DNA from: CAYWYR01 sp964462685
GTDB taxonomy: Bacteria > Bacteroidota > Ignavibacteria > Kapaibacteriales > UBA2268
Direction: 5' to 3'
Length of the DNA: 64,000 nucleotides
Assembly (NCBI GenBank): GCA_964462685.1
Contig: CAYWYR010000005.1
Coordinates: 62,001-126,000 of the forward strand
Shown here: positions 1 to 9,552 of the stretch, in pieces
Layout of the letters: each line of letters starts with the position of its first letter
How positions within the stretch are numbered: the stretch's first letter is position 1
Notes under the pieces: generated by a model
What the model was told of the DNA's origin: nothing
Seen by the model: the letters and a program-made list of their open reading frames with translations, nothing else
The model's database searches: none
Translations under genes and position numbers: made by a program

Positions 1-1113
1 ACTATTGCTGATGGTTCTTCTATCTACGCTGAAGCTGGAAGCTCAGTAAGGCTTAATGGTTCTTATTTCGGCTTGCAGGAAGGTGCGGTTACAATTTCAA
101 GAGACGGCTCTACTAGTGAGTCTCTTACTGTAACTCAGTGGCAGGACGTGCAAGTGGAATTTGATCTTCCGACAGATCTTGTTGACGGCCTATACGAGTT
201 GACTATCACTAGAAACGATAACGATGATGATCAAGTTTTCGAACTATATGTAGCTAATGACGGCGAGCCGGAACTCTCCAGCTTAACAACTTTATCTGCT
301 GCAGCCGATGCCGTACTTGTTGGTTTTATGCCTCTCGGTATAGAAGAGTGGAATGCTTTTGATAAATATGTGGTATCATATTACTCTGCTGGCTCTGATA
401 CTATGTCAGTTGATATTCCAAGCGGAAGCAATCAAGTGATAGTAGATGAACTTACAGAAGGTATGGTTTACACTTTCATGGTTACAGGTATGTTCACCGA
501 TGGTGAAACTATGACTAACACTGTGATGAAAGAGTGGGCACCAGCTGCCAGACTTACTCCAGCAGGAGTGCCGGCGCTTCTATTCAAAAGCGATAACTCT
601 ACCGAAGGTAGCGGTCTAGATATATTCAACCCTGAAACAGGCGTTCATAAGGTTCTTCTTGTTTCTGAAGGTGCTGACTGGAACTTTGGTATAGATACTA
701 AGACTGATGGAAAGCTTTATTTTGGTTCTGCTGACTTCTTGGAATATACTTTCCCAACAGCTCCTATGAACCCTGGTGAGTTCAGGCTAAACTCATCGAA
801 TAATATTACGACATTGCTTGTTGACGGCCTTGATGAGCTTGATGCTACATTTGACAACGCATTTGATACCAATGACTATATAACTGATGCAGTTGAGTTG
901 AACTCAATCGATTTCAGTGGTGCAAATACTGATAAAATGGGTGTTGTATTCGTAGTTAGAGTGCCGAACGGAAGCTCATATAACTATGCAAGAATATTTA
1001 TCGAGCGTGATATGAATGACGGCGACTTCCTTCATGTAGATGGCAATGACGAACACGTAAGACTTTACATATCCTACCAGACAGAATTAGGCGTTCCTTT
1101 CGCAAGGATATAA
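1..1113 (+). CDS. Secreted TIG/FN3-like repeat protein, C-terminal part
   Basis: The reading frame is open from base 1, so the true start lies upstream of the window; the TTG at 73 is probably internal. The first visible stretch (GSSVRLNGSYFGL) resembles an IPT/TIG immunoglobulin-like fold. It is followed by a beta-rich segment and an FN3-like segment ending near YTFMVTGMF. The C-terminal 150 residues are acidic, aromatic and beta-rich and resemble a carbohydrate- or ligand-binding surface module. No T9SS tail is evident. Codon use matches the neighbours. The exact function is unknown; an extracellular or cell-surface protein is inferred from composition only. Confidence 0.7.
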   Translation, partial: TIADGSSIYAEAGSSVRLNGSYFGLQEGAVTISRDGSTSESLTVTQWQDVQVEFDLPTDLVDGLYELTITRNDNDDDQVFELYVANDGEPELSSLTTLSAAADAVLVGFMPLGIEEWNAFDKYVVSYYSAGSDTMSVDIPSGSNQVIVDELTEGMVYTFMVTGMFTDGETMTNTVMKEWAPAARLTPAGVPALLFKSDNSTEGSGLDIFNPETGVHKVLLVSEGADWNFGIDTKTDGKLYFGSADFLEYTFPTAPMNPGEFRLNSSNNITTLLVDGLDELDATFDNAFDTNDYITDAVELNSIDFSGANTDKMGVVFVVRVPNGSSYNYARIFIERDMNDGDFLHVDGNDEHVRLYISYQTELGVPFARI

Positions 1114-1151
1114 TCTGGTGACGTAAGTCAAATCTGTAGTTTTTCTACAAA

Positions 1152-1185
1152 AAAAGCTCTGTGATAATATCATCACAGAGCTTTT
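1152..1185. terminator. Bidirectional intrinsic terminator
   Basis: Perfect 14-bp arms AAAAGCTCTGTGAT and ATCACAGAGCTTTT flank a 6-nt loop. A-rich and T-rich flanks serve both strands. It sits between two convergent genes. Confidence 0.9.
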
Positions 1186-1210
1186 CTTTTAAGATAAAGA
1201 TTTACTAAAA

Positions 1211-2434
1211 TCAGATCAGTTCTAATTCCTTGCCGACTTTCTCAAAAGTGTCTAATATATAATCTAGATGTCTCTTTTCATGAGTGGCCATATAAGAAGT
1301 ACGCATCATGGACATTCCAGGCGGTACCCCAGGCGGTATAAAAGCGTTTACGAATACCCCGTTATCAAATAGCTTCCTCCACATAAGAAACGCTTTATCA
1401 TCGTCGCCTGTCATCACAGGTACTATCGCCGTCTGATTCTGGATAACCTGGTAGCCAAGCTCTTTAAAACCCTTCTTCATATAAGAGGCGTTATCTGCAA
1501 GCTTTTGTACTCTCCAAGGTTCCTCTCTTATTATCTCAAGAGCTTTGAGAGTAGCTGCTACAGAAGATGGAGTAGGGGAGGCCGAAAAGATCAGAGCAGG
1601 GGAATGGTGTTTCACATAGTTTATCACTCTTTCAGGGCCTGCAACATAACCGCCAAGAGAAGCAAGCGATTTGGAAAAAGTACCCATTACCATGTCTGTT
1701 CTGTCAGTCAGGCCAAAATGGTCAGGTGTGCCGCGTCCACCGTTTCCTATAACACCAAATGAATGTGCGTCATCCACAAGTACCCTAGCGCCGTATTGCT
1801 CGGCGAGCTCTACAACCCTCGGAAGATTCATGATATTGCCGGTAACAGAGAACACACCGTCCGATACTATAAGTTTACCAGCCCTGGCAGGTATCTTTTG
1901 GAGTACTTTCTCGAGTGACTCCATATCGTCATGCTTGTATCTGGCAAATTCGGCAAAAGCCCCTTTAGCCATCATGGCGCCGCTTATTATGCAAGCATGG
2001 TTCTCTTTGTCAGAGATCACATAATCACCTTTCTGCACCATAGTCGATATGGTCCCTAATGCCGTCTGGTAGCCTGTCGAAAACAGAAGTACCGACTCGA
2101 AACCAAGATAATCGGCTAATTCTTCTTCCAATCTGTTATGAAGATCAAGTGTACCGGTAAGATATCTTGAACCCGAACAGCCAGTACCGTATTTTTTCAA
2201 AGCCTCGGCAGCAGCATCCTTAACCCTTGAGTCGGCTGTAAGCCCAAGATAGTTATTGGAGCCGGCCATAACCATCTTAGTACCTTCTACCATCACTTCC
2301 GGCCCTTCGTTTTCCTCTATAGCATGGAAATATGGGTACAGGTTCTGTGCTTTTACCTTATCTGCTCGGTCGTAAGCATAGCATCTATCGAATATATCTA
2401 CCTTTTTTTGCTCCATCATTGGTATGGTCGTCAT
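1211..2434 (-). CDS. spt: Serine palmitoyltransferase-like PLP acyltransferase
   Basis: This is an alpha-oxoamine synthase (fold type I PLP enzyme) that condenses an amino acid with an acyl-CoA. The 407-residue length is normal. Visible motifs are the substrate-loop region GSNNYLGLT (about residue 58), the PLP aspartate/histidine motif VDDAHSFGVIG, and the PLP-lysine motif GTFSKSLASLGG with Lys near 255. The FSKSLAS form is typical of bacterial serine palmitoyltransferase, the first step of sphingolipid synthesis in Bacteroidota. Glycine C-acetyltransferase (kbl) and BioF usually have GKALGG there. No other sphingolipid gene is adjacent. Glycine acetyltransferase remains the alternative. Confidence 0.8.
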   Translation of the reverse strand: MTTIPMMEQKKVDIFDRCYAYDRADKVKAQNLYPYFHAIEENEGPEVMVEGTKMVMAGSNNYLGLTADSRVKDAAAEALKKYGTGCSGSRYLTGTLDLHNRLEEELADYLGFESVLLFSTGYQTALGTISTMVQKGDYVISDKENHACIISGAMMAKGAFAEFARYKHDDMESLEKVLQKIPARAGKLIVSDGVFSVTGNIMNLPRVVELAEQYGARVLVDDAHSFGVIGNGGRGTPDHFGLTDRTDMVMGTFSKSLASLGGYVAGPERVINYVKHHSPALIFSASPTPSSVAATLKALEIIREEPWRVQKLADNASYMKKGFKELGYQVIQNQTAIVPVMTGDDDKAFLMWRKLFDNGVFVNAFIPPGVPPGMSMMRTSYMATHEKRHLDYILDTFEKVGKELELI

Positions 2435-2592
2435 TCTGAACTCTTCCTTAACACAAACTTCATAATAGCAAGTTAATCAGAACGCAATGAACCTCAATAT
2501 GTTATATAGTGGAATATTTTAAGCATCTGTATCTGTAGAAATGAAATATCTTTATTCGATATATCTTTTTGGGACTAATTGACAGTATCGCT

Positions 2593-3990
2593 TTATTTCA
2601 CTCTTTTTATCCTGGCCCCGAAGGCGCCCATAATCCCGTGAACGTGAGGATAGATTTCCATGTAGCCTTTTTTGGTAAACCGCTTATCTACAAATTCCTC
2701 TGCCGGCACTAACTCAAATCCATCATTATCTTCTAAAAACTTATCTACCATATCCCTGTTCTCCGCCCTTTCGATTGAGCAGGTAGAATATATTATGACT
2801 CCACCCACCGGGCAGTTCCTGGCTGCGTTATCTAATATTTTCCGCTGGGTACGGTTCAGTTTGATGATTGAGTCTTTCTCAAGGGACCATTTGATCTCGG
2901 GATGCTTCTGAAGCGTTCCCGTTCCGCTACAAGGCACGTCCAATAATATAATATCTGGTTCACCCTTAACATTCAGAGTAGTAGCGTCAGCCTGTATGGT
3001 CTTGATAATATCGATACCCATTCGCTTTGCGTTCTCCTCAATGAGCGGTAGTTTCTGCTCGAACTTGTCAAAAGCTATGATCTTGCCATCGTTTTCCATT
3101 ACCTCACCCATCATAACGGATTTTCCACCGGGGGCAGCGCAAAAATCTGCTATATAAGAGCCTTTCTGCGGGTTTGCAAGAGTAACTACAAGTGCCGAAC
3201 TAGGATCCTGAACGGTAATCTCACCTTTTAGGAAAAAGTCATTACCAGAAATATCTTCCCCAGAGCTTTTGAGGTAATAACACCCATCAACCCCGGATAT
3301 ATCTTCCAGCTCGTATCCAAGGTTTTTCATGCGCTCGGCGATATCATCAGCCTTAGATATCATCGTTCGGTTTATCCTTATAGCTATCCCAGGTTTGGTA
3401 TTCATAGCCTCCATTACCTGATCCGCCTGATCGACCCCGAACTGGGTTACCCAGTTCTCTACCATCCACTTCTGATATGAGTTAATGACCGACTTATAGA
3501 AATTCAGATCTTGGCTTTGGTTAGGGTATCTTATTTTATCGATATTCCTAGCGATATTTCTGAGAACGCCGTTTACCAGGCCTGCAGTACGTTGGCTTTG
3601 AAGGCATTTTGTGATCTCAACTGACTCGTTTATCGCGGCATGGTCAGGAACTCTATCTAAAAACAAAATCTGGTATAGCCCGATTCTCATAGCGTTTTTT
3701 ACGGGATTGATACATTTATTGAAATCCCCGTGGAAAAAGCCAGTTAGTATCCAGTCAAGTTTAGACTTCCATCTTACTGTACCATATACTATTTCGGTGA
3801 GCAGTGATTTATCTGGTTTGGAAAAACTATACTGGGAAAATGAATTAGCCAGCAAACGGTCGATATATGCGGAGGAACGCTCATATCTGTTGAGGATTTT
3901 TACAGCCTGAAAACGTACGTTATCACGTATTTCTTCAAGCCCTGTGTCATTATTATCAGAAAAGTTTTGCGATTTTGAATCGTTTGACAT
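2593..3990 (-). CDS. rsmB: 16S rRNA m5C967 methyltransferase RsmB
   Basis: RsmB (Sun/Fmu) methylates C967 of 16S rRNA using S-adenosylmethionine. The N-terminal part (about 20-160) is a NusB-like RNA-binding domain. The Rossmann SAM domain follows, with FCAAPGGKS as the SAM-binding loop. The two catalytic cysteines are seen in DVPCSGTG (Cys near 353) and YSTCSIERAEN (Cys near 402). Length (465 aa) fits the family. It starts at ATG 3990. It is a single gene, divergent from the beta-barrel gene at 4147. Confidence 0.93.
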   Translation of the reverse strand: MSNDSKSQNFSDNNDTGLEEIRDNVRFQAVKILNRYERSSAYIDRLLANSFSQYSFSKPDKSLLTEIVYGTVRWKSKLDWILTGFFHGDFNKCINPVKNAMRIGLYQILFLDRVPDHAAINESVEITKCLQSQRTAGLVNGVLRNIARNIDKIRYPNQSQDLNFYKSVINSYQKWMVENWVTQFGVDQADQVMEAMNTKPGIAIRINRTMISKADDIAERMKNLGYELEDISGVDGCYYLKSSGEDISGNDFFLKGEITVQDPSSALVVTLANPQKGSYIADFCAAPGGKSVMMGEVMENDGKIIAFDKFEQKLPLIEENAKRMGIDIIKTIQADATTLNVKGEPDIILLDVPCSGTGTLQKHPEIKWSLEKDSIIKLNRTQRKILDNAARNCPVGGVIIYSTCSIERAENRDMVDKFLEDNDGFELVPAEEFVDKRFTKKGYMEIYPHVHGIMGAFGARIKRVK

Positions 3991-4146
3991 ACTTTATGTG
4001 TTATTATAATGTCCGATCGTTACTGTTAAGTAAAATTTCTAAGTTTCTCTTTGCAGACTTAGTTTTTTCGAACGGAAGGTACTACATAAAACAAAAATAT
4101 CAAATCCGCTGTGAAGTAAGCTGATTGAACAACCAAAAACATCAAT

Positions 4147-5016
4147 ATGCTGTCATTGATCCCTAATAAAAAAGTTGACAATATACAGAAATCGCAACCA
4201 AAGGCTTTTTCTGACTGGATATTGATTTTACTTATGATGGCTTCAGTTAGCCCGGCTCTTTCTCAGAATGATCTTGAAGACTCGCCTATTGCCCCAGCCG
4301 AAAGAGACCGGTACAAAGGATACTTAGGCCTGATCGTAGGTTTAGGTCCCAATATCCAGTCTGGGGACATGAATGTACGGTGTGAGTCTTGTCTCTTTGA
4401 TAACGGGATGGGGACAGGCTTTAACGCAGCGCTTAAATTCGAGCATTACTTTTTCGATGAACTATCTCTAGGTATTGCCGCGGGATATGATAGTTATTCT
4501 TTTACCTCGCAATACAGAGAGATATCCAACAGGAGCTTTACCGCTGGGGAGGGTACTCGCTCAGTCAGGTTGCCTCTTGAAATCCAGCAAACCGCGGAGC
4601 TGGATCTTAATCTCCTTACAGTTATGCCCTATGTTCGATACAGGCCGTTTGAGATGTTCTCCTTGAAAGCCGGAATTATGCCAGCTTTTGGCTCCCCAGG
4701 GCTTACCCATACAGAGTCTGTTATAAATACCGTGCACAGCATCGGTGGGGAGCTTTACATAATAGATCAATTGAGGCCTAACGAGAATCTCGATAGCGGT
4801 GATGTGCCAGATGGTGCGGAATCTATGCAGCTTTTCGGTGTGCTTGGCTTGGAGACCCATTTTTGGCTCAGGTATAATCTGAATATCAATATAGGTGCCG
4901 AATGGCGACAGCCTTTTACAACAAATGACTTCTATGGAAGCGATTTTGTAATCTACGGGCCGAGATTCACAGCAGGTATAGAGTATATGATATATCGTGA
5001 GATATTCGCCAGATAA
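4147..5016 (+). CDS. Outer-membrane beta-barrel protein, unknown
   Basis: A 289-residue protein with a charged N-terminal stretch, then a hydrophobic export segment (ILILLMMASVSPALSQ, about 26-40). The mature part alternates glycine-rich and aromatic strands (GYLGLIVGLGPN, HYFFDELSLGIAAGYDSYSF, FLGLETHFWLRYNL-type strands) and ends in a strand near the C-terminus (FTAGIEYMIYREIFAR). This pattern fits an outer-membrane beta-barrel of the Bacteroidota PorT/OprF-like type. Two cysteines in RCESCLF are unusual for such proteins. The unusually long n-region suggests the true start could be internal. No specific function is recognised. Confidence 0.65.
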   Translation: MLSLIPNKKVDNIQKSQPKAFSDWILILLMMASVSPALSQNDLEDSPIAPAERDRYKGYLGLIVGLGPNIQSGDMNVRCESCLFDNGMGTGFNAALKFEHYFFDELSLGIAAGYDSYSFTSQYREISNRSFTAGEGTRSVRLPLEIQQTAELDLNLLTVMPYVRYRPFEMFSLKAGIMPAFGSPGLTHTESVINTVHSIGGELYIIDQLRPNENLDSGDVPDGAESMQLFGVLGLETHFWLRYNLNINIGAEWRQPFTTNDFYGSDFVIYGPRFTAGIEYMIYREIFAR

Positions 5017-5371
5017 GTCATTCTCTCTAAGATTTAATCAAATATTCCACACTTTATGCTCATTTGAATAATTAGATAGCATAAAAACCGCTGTATAGCT
5101 AATATTTTTGAAAAATTTATGTATCTTGTTTTTTTATGTGTAACATACTTGACACTACACATATACACTATTGTAGTCAATGGTAGTTTTCAGTTTCAAT
5201 CGTTCGGTTTTTAATCTGTTTAGGTTGCCGATAATCAATGACAGCGTTACTTTTTGATTAATGCTGCGTTCTAAACAGTAGGCTTATCAATGATATGCAA
5301 CACAACGGACAGTTTCTGAACCACTATCTTACTTTAAGAAAAAATTATCTAAATAACGGAGCAATCCAATT
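5017..5371 (+). other. AT-rich leader region upstream of PD40-OmpA gene
   Basis: A 355-bp intergenic stretch with no open coding frame of note. A TTGACA hexamer at 5149-5154 lacks a good -10 at 17 bp (TGTAGT), so a sigma70 promoter is doubtful. A purine-rich CGGAG lies about 11 nt before the ATG at 5372. I see no RNA fold or repeat that stands out. Confidence 0.4.
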
Positions 5372-8011
5372 ATGATCAAACTCTTTACAGCTTTTTGTTT
5401 TATGCTGTACGCTACTGCCGGAATGACGGCACAGTCTATATGCGAAGAAAATTTCAACAGCGGAATACTTTATGCCGCAACCATTATTACCACTGCACAG
5501 GACGGTGACGATGATAATATCCTTGAAAGCCAAAATATAAGAATAATCAATCTCGGGCCGGCCATCAATCATGACGAACTTGATTACGCCCCGACTATAT
5601 CAGCAGATGGCAAGACACTTTTCTATGTCTCCAACCGAGAAGGTTCTATCTATAATGACGACGAGGGTATGCTTACCCACGATTTCTGGTACGGAAGGAA
5701 AAAAGACAGATACGATACTACATTCTATGAAATAAAAAACCTTGACCCTTCAAATAGGTATGGCGAGAAAGGAGTAAATACTGAGTTTAATGAAGGTGCG
5801 GCTACTATCGCATCCGATAGGCAGACTATCTATTTTACAGCCTGTAACAGAGCGGACGGCCTTGGCTCGTGTGATATATACACTACCCAGATAGAGGGTA
5901 CGGTATGGCAACAGCCTATCAACCTCGGGCCTAATGTCAACGGGGATAGTTTTGATGCGCAGCCATCTATCTCAGCTGATGGGTCAACTCTATACTTTGT
6001 TTCTACAAGGGAGGGGCCAAACTCAGACGGTGAGCTTGTAAAAGACAATTTTGATATATGGTACAGTGAGTATGACTGGGATTTGGAAGAATGGGGTAAA
6101 GCCAAGAACCTAGAAAAGATCAATACTGAGAATGTTGAAGAATCTCCTTTCATAGCCGCTGACAACACTACACTCTTCTTCTCTTCTGACGGGCATGAGC
6201 CTCGTGTAGGTGGGCAGGATTTCTTCATAACCAGATACGACGGTATTGGTAACTGGTCTACGCCTGAGAATCTGGGCGAGCCTATCAACACTGAACTCAA
6301 CGAGCAGTTCATCTCACTACCAGCATCAGGTGATATAATCTATTTCTCTTCAACAAGAGAGGATATAGACGGCAACCAAGGTAGTTTAGATGTTTATATG
6401 GCATTTGTTCCTTCTTACTTCCAAGCTGTACAGCTTGCAGGGTCTGTCAAGGATGAGTGCTCAGGCGAATTTATACCGTCTGTAGTTACTGTTACCAATC
6501 CTATAACCAATGATGAAAAAACGTTTACGCTGACGCAAGACAAACAGAATTTCGAGTTTATAGTAACCAATGACGAGTATGGCGATCCTACTTTAAAGAC
6601 AAAATTCATCGACTACAAGATAGTTGCTGAAAACGAAAAGTACGGAACCAGAGAATTGATCCAAAGGGTTATGAAGCCTGAGAAAACTAAAGATCAGAAT
6701 GCTGCGGGCCAAACTGCCGAAGAGTATTTTGTAGAGCTTACTCTGGGTCAGAGACCAGTACTTACACCAAGTATCGATGAAGCTGATTATATAATGGAAA
6801 CAAAAGCGAAGCAGCCTGAACTCAATGACTGGCGCGGCCTTGTCATGCTTGAAAAGCAAGTTTGGAACCTATATCCTTTGCTTACTTATGTATTCTTCCC
6901 AGAAGGGGAATCCGAGATACCTAACAGATATATAATGTTTGAGAGTGCCGATGATGAATACAAGCAGTACTTCTCAGATACTACTGTAAAAGGTGGTACG
7001 ATGGATAAATATTATCACGTACTTAATATCCTGGGTTTCAGACTCAACCAACACCCTGACACGAAAATCACGATAACAGGTACAAACGATAACGTTACTG
7101 AGATCGAGAAAGGAAATAAAGAACTCTCAGAAAAAAGAATGTTGAACGTCAAGCAGTATCTGAACGATATCTGGGGTATTGACGATAGCAGGATAACAAC
7201 TGAAGTTCGAAATTTCCCGGCAACAAAGTCTAATCCACGTGACTCTCTTGGTATTCAGGAAAACAGGAGGGTGGAAATTTATTCAGATAGCTGGGAAATA
7301 ATGAAGCCGGTATTTGAAAACGACCCACGTACATTCCCTCAGCCAGAGACTATGACATGGAATCTCGATAACGGTATCGAAGACGCTCTAGTAGCTTCTC
7401 GCCGCATCGAAATCACCAAAGGCGACAAACAGTGGAGAACGATAGATATCGCTGATAACGATATCATGTCATCAAGATGGAACTGGATGAACGAGAACGG
7501 GGAATATCCCGAAAATGAAGAACAGTTCGAAGCACAGTTCATCGTAACAACCAATGGCGGTGCTGAGTGTATTTCCGATCCAGTTATGATACCGGTGAAG
7601 CAAGTAACGCAAAAAGAACAGTTACTAACGAAAGGTTCCGATACGATATACGAGAATTATTCTCTAATCCTCTTCAAGTTCAACTCTTTTGACGCTGGGC
7701 CGTTGAACGAACGTATCATGAAGGATTACGTTTACGAACGTGTGAAACCAAACACTACCGTAGAGGTAATCGGCCACACTGATGTAGTAGGTATGTATGA
7801 AGTCAATAAAAGACTTTCTGTAAATAGAGCGAAAACCGTATTTACAGGTATCAAACTCAAGACTAGCGGCAAATATGCTGACCTTACGACAGAAGGTGTG
7901 GGTGAGGACGACCCTCTATACACTAATGAATTACCTGAGGGCAGGTTCTATAACAGAACGGTTCAGGTACTTCTTAAAACTCCTATCTCTGCTGAACAAG
8001 GCGGTCGATAA
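5372..8011 (+). CDS. PD40 beta-propeller protein with two OmpA domains
   Basis: The protein has 879 residues with a signal peptide ending near GMTAQ (residue 21). Five PD40/WD40-like blades follow: ISADGKTLFYVSNREG (about 75), ASDRQTIYF (145), ISADGSTLYFVSTREG (197), IAADNTTLFFSSDG (262) and ASGDIIYFSSTRED (315). A middle beta-sandwich follows the blades. The C-terminal half carries two OmpA-like peptidoglycan-binding domains: one around 545-640 ending in ENRRVEIYSD, and one around 760-865 with VEVIGHTDVVG and GRFYNRTVQVLL. In Bacteroidota, PD40-OmpA proteins such as PorE anchor the T9SS to peptidoglycan. The tandem OmpA arrangement is less usual. Role as an envelope anchor is inferred. Confidence 0.85.
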   Translation: MIKLFTAFCFMLYATAGMTAQSICEENFNSGILYAATIITTAQDGDDDNILESQNIRIINLGPAINHDELDYAPTISADGKTLFYVSNREGSIYNDDEGMLTHDFWYGRKKDRYDTTFYEIKNLDPSNRYGEKGVNTEFNEGAATIASDRQTIYFTACNRADGLGSCDIYTTQIEGTVWQQPINLGPNVNGDSFDAQPSISADGSTLYFVSTREGPNSDGELVKDNFDIWYSEYDWDLEEWGKAKNLEKINTENVEESPFIAADNTTLFFSSDGHEPRVGGQDFFITRYDGIGNWSTPENLGEPINTELNEQFISLPASGDIIYFSSTREDIDGNQGSLDVYMAFVPSYFQAVQLAGSVKDECSGEFIPSVVTVTNPITNDEKTFTLTQDKQNFEFIVTNDEYGDPTLKTKFIDYKIVAENEKYGTRELIQRVMKPEKTKDQNAAGQTAEEYFVELTLGQRPVLTPSIDEADYIMETKAKQPELNDWRGLVMLEKQVWNLYPLLTYVFFPEGESEIPNRYIMFESADDEYKQYFSDTTVKGGTMDKYYHVLNILGFRLNQHPDTKITITGTNDNVTEIEKGNKELSEKRMLNVKQYLNDIWGIDDSRITTEVRNFPATKSNPRDSLGIQENRRVEIYSDSWEIMKPVFENDPRTFPQPETMTWNLDNGIEDALVASRRIEITKGDKQWRTIDIADNDIMSSRWNWMNENGEYPENEEQFEAQFIVTTNGGAECISDPVMIPVKQVTQKEQLLTKGSDTIYENYSLILFKFNSFDAGPLNERIMKDYVYERVKPNTTVEVIGHTDVVGMYEVNKRLSVNRAKTVFTGIKLKTSGKYADLTTEGVGEDDPLYTNELPEGRFYNRTVQVLLKTPISAEQGGR

Positions 8012-8032
8012 TCTTATTCAGTGATCTATGCC

Positions 8033-8074
8033 AACCCCGTTGACTGACTATAGTCATCGGGGTTTTGTATTTTT
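8033..8074 (+). terminator. Intrinsic terminator after PD40-OmpA gene
   Basis: Arms AACCCCG (8033-8039) and CGGGGTT (8058-8064) with an inner GACT/AGTC pairing are followed by T-rich sequence. It lies 22 bp after the stop codon. Confidence 0.85.
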
Positions 8075-8146
8075 GAACCATCTGAAAAATAACGACGATT
8101 TATCTAAAGATAGATCGGTATTAGACCGATAATAATATTGTACCGA

Positions 8147-8893
8147 ATGAGGAGAAACAACAAATCAACAGGCCGCGGAACAGGTAGAGATAGGTATCTA
8201 CTGCCGTATGCCGATTTGCTTACACTTCTATTCGGTTTATTCGTTCTTTTATATGCGTCATCAGTTACGGACTTAGCTAAATTCGGTGAGTATAAGGAAG
8301 CCTTTTATCAGGTCTTCGAACCTAACGGGCCGGTACCCAATGAAGGAGGCGAAGGGCTGCTTGATAATAAAGGAAATTCTCTTATTGATCCGCTTTTGCC
8401 CCCTACTGAAAAAACTTTGGGTGAGGTAGAGGATAATTTGAGAAATACTCTTAGTGAGTATTTTGATAATGATAGGTTAGACTTGAGAATGACAGAGGAA
8501 GGCCTTGTACTGAGTATGAATGAAAAGTTTTTGTTTTCAAAAGGTTCGGCTGATGTTGAATCGGAGAGCGAAAATTTGCTCGATACCCTTTCAACTGTTC
8601 TTGTGAAGATCGCAAACCCTGTAGAAATATCAGGCCATACCGATTCTGATCCGATAAGTACGACTAGATATCCTACGAACTGGCATCTTGCCTCCGCAAG
8701 GGCAAGCACTGTCTGCGGGTATCTTATATCCAGAGGGGTGAACCCCGTTAACACGAAAGTTGTTTCGTATGCAGATCAAAGACCTTTGGAAAGTAACGAA
8801 ACCCCCGAGGGTAAATCGGCTAATAGAAGAGTAGAAATAACAATCGCAGAACCGGATAGCAATACTCCGATAAGCGAAAATATAGCACAATAA
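8147..8893 (+). CDS. motB: Flagellar motor stator protein MotB
   Basis: MotB forms the stator with MotA and anchors it to peptidoglycan. The N-terminus is basic, followed by one transmembrane helix with the motif PYADLLTLLFGLFVLLYASS, in which the Asp is the expected proton-binding residue. The C-terminal OmpA domain shows VEISGHTDSDPI, WHLASARAS and SANRRVEI. Length (about 248 aa) is normal. I chose ATG 8147 over the in-frame TTG three codons upstream; neither has a clear Shine-Dalgarno. No motA lies next to it, which is unusual because motA and motB are normally adjacent. It begins the motB-fliW-csrA stretch. Confidence 0.88.
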   Translation: MRRNNKSTGRGTGRDRYLLPYADLLTLLFGLFVLLYASSVTDLAKFGEYKEAFYQVFEPNGPVPNEGGEGLLDNKGNSLIDPLLPPTEKTLGEVEDNLRNTLSEYFDNDRLDLRMTEEGLVLSMNEKFLFSKGSADVESESENLLDTLSTVLVKIANPVEISGHTDSDPISTTRYPTNWHLASARASTVCGYLISRGVNPVNTKVVSYADQRPLESNETPEGKSANRRVEITIAEPDSNTPISENIAQ

Positions 8894-9043
8894 ATATAAT
8901 GCTGTTGCGGGTAGCTGACTGGCGTTCACAAATCGGCATTTTAAGATATCAATACCGCATGGTATTACGTATATAGATAGTCAGCTCTCCGGATTGTAAG
9001 GTTCGGCGAGCATAATGAGGAAGTTTCAATCAGGAAGATCATA

Positions 9044-9472
9044 ATGACGACAAATCCTTCAGCTGTAGGCAGGGAGATCCAATCCCTCCATTTCGGTAAG
9101 TTCACATTAGAACCAGACAGCCTTTTCACATTTGCCGATGGGCTTTTGGGCTTTGAAGAGCTCAAACAGTTTGTCTTGGTATCGGACGAGAGCACCGTTC
9201 CCTTCAAATGGCTTATCTCAGTTGATAGCCCTGATATAGGGTTGCCTCTTCTAAGCCCTTGGCTGATAGACCTTAATTACAGACCCGGAAAACATGCAGA
9301 AGGCGAAGATATGGCTGCTTTCGTAGTTGTTACATTATCCAATATCAAAGGTATGACAGCTAATATGAAAGCTCCAATTATTTTTGATACGAACACGCAA
9401 ACAGGCAAGCAGATTATCCTTCCTTCTGACAAATATCGTACTGATTTTGTCATTAAAGGAAATAATAATTGA
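9044..9472 (+). CDS. fliW: Flagellar assembly factor FliW
   Basis: FliW binds flagellin and, when flagellin is low, binds CsrA allosterically and relieves its translational repression. The 142-residue protein shows the family pattern: FGKFTLEPDSLFTFADGLLGFEE near the N-terminus, PFKWLISVDSPDIGLPLLSPW in the centre, and MKAPIIFD near the C-terminus. It lies 80 bp upstream of csrA, the typical fliW-csrA order. Its target flagellins are at 55.7-57.7 kb in this window. Confidence 0.94.
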   Translation: MTTNPSAVGREIQSLHFGKFTLEPDSLFTFADGLLGFEELKQFVLVSDESTVPFKWLISVDSPDIGLPLLSPWLIDLNYRPGKHAEGEDMAAFVVVTLSNIKGMTANMKAPIIFDTNTQTGKQIILPSDKYRTDFVIKGNNN

Positions 9473-9552
9473 TTTTTCCTCTATACGGCTTGTTTAATTG
9501 ATCGTATTTCTTCAAATTTGTCTTTTCGCATTTATAATAATATACTGATGCT

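Noticed and set aside
1211..2434. Glycine C-acetyltransferase (kbl) or BioF
   Set aside because: The PLP-lysine motif FSKSLAS favours serine palmitoyltransferase; no threonine dehydrogenase or biotin gene is near, but kbl is not strictly excluded.
5149..5177. Sigma70 promoter TTGACA before the PD40-OmpA gene
   Set aside because: The only hexamer at 17-bp spacing (TGTAGT) is poor and it is more than 190 bp from the gene; Bacteroidota promoters use another consensus.
8308..8754. Antisense open frame inside motB
   Set aside because: motB has conserved MotB and OmpA motifs; the antisense frame has none.
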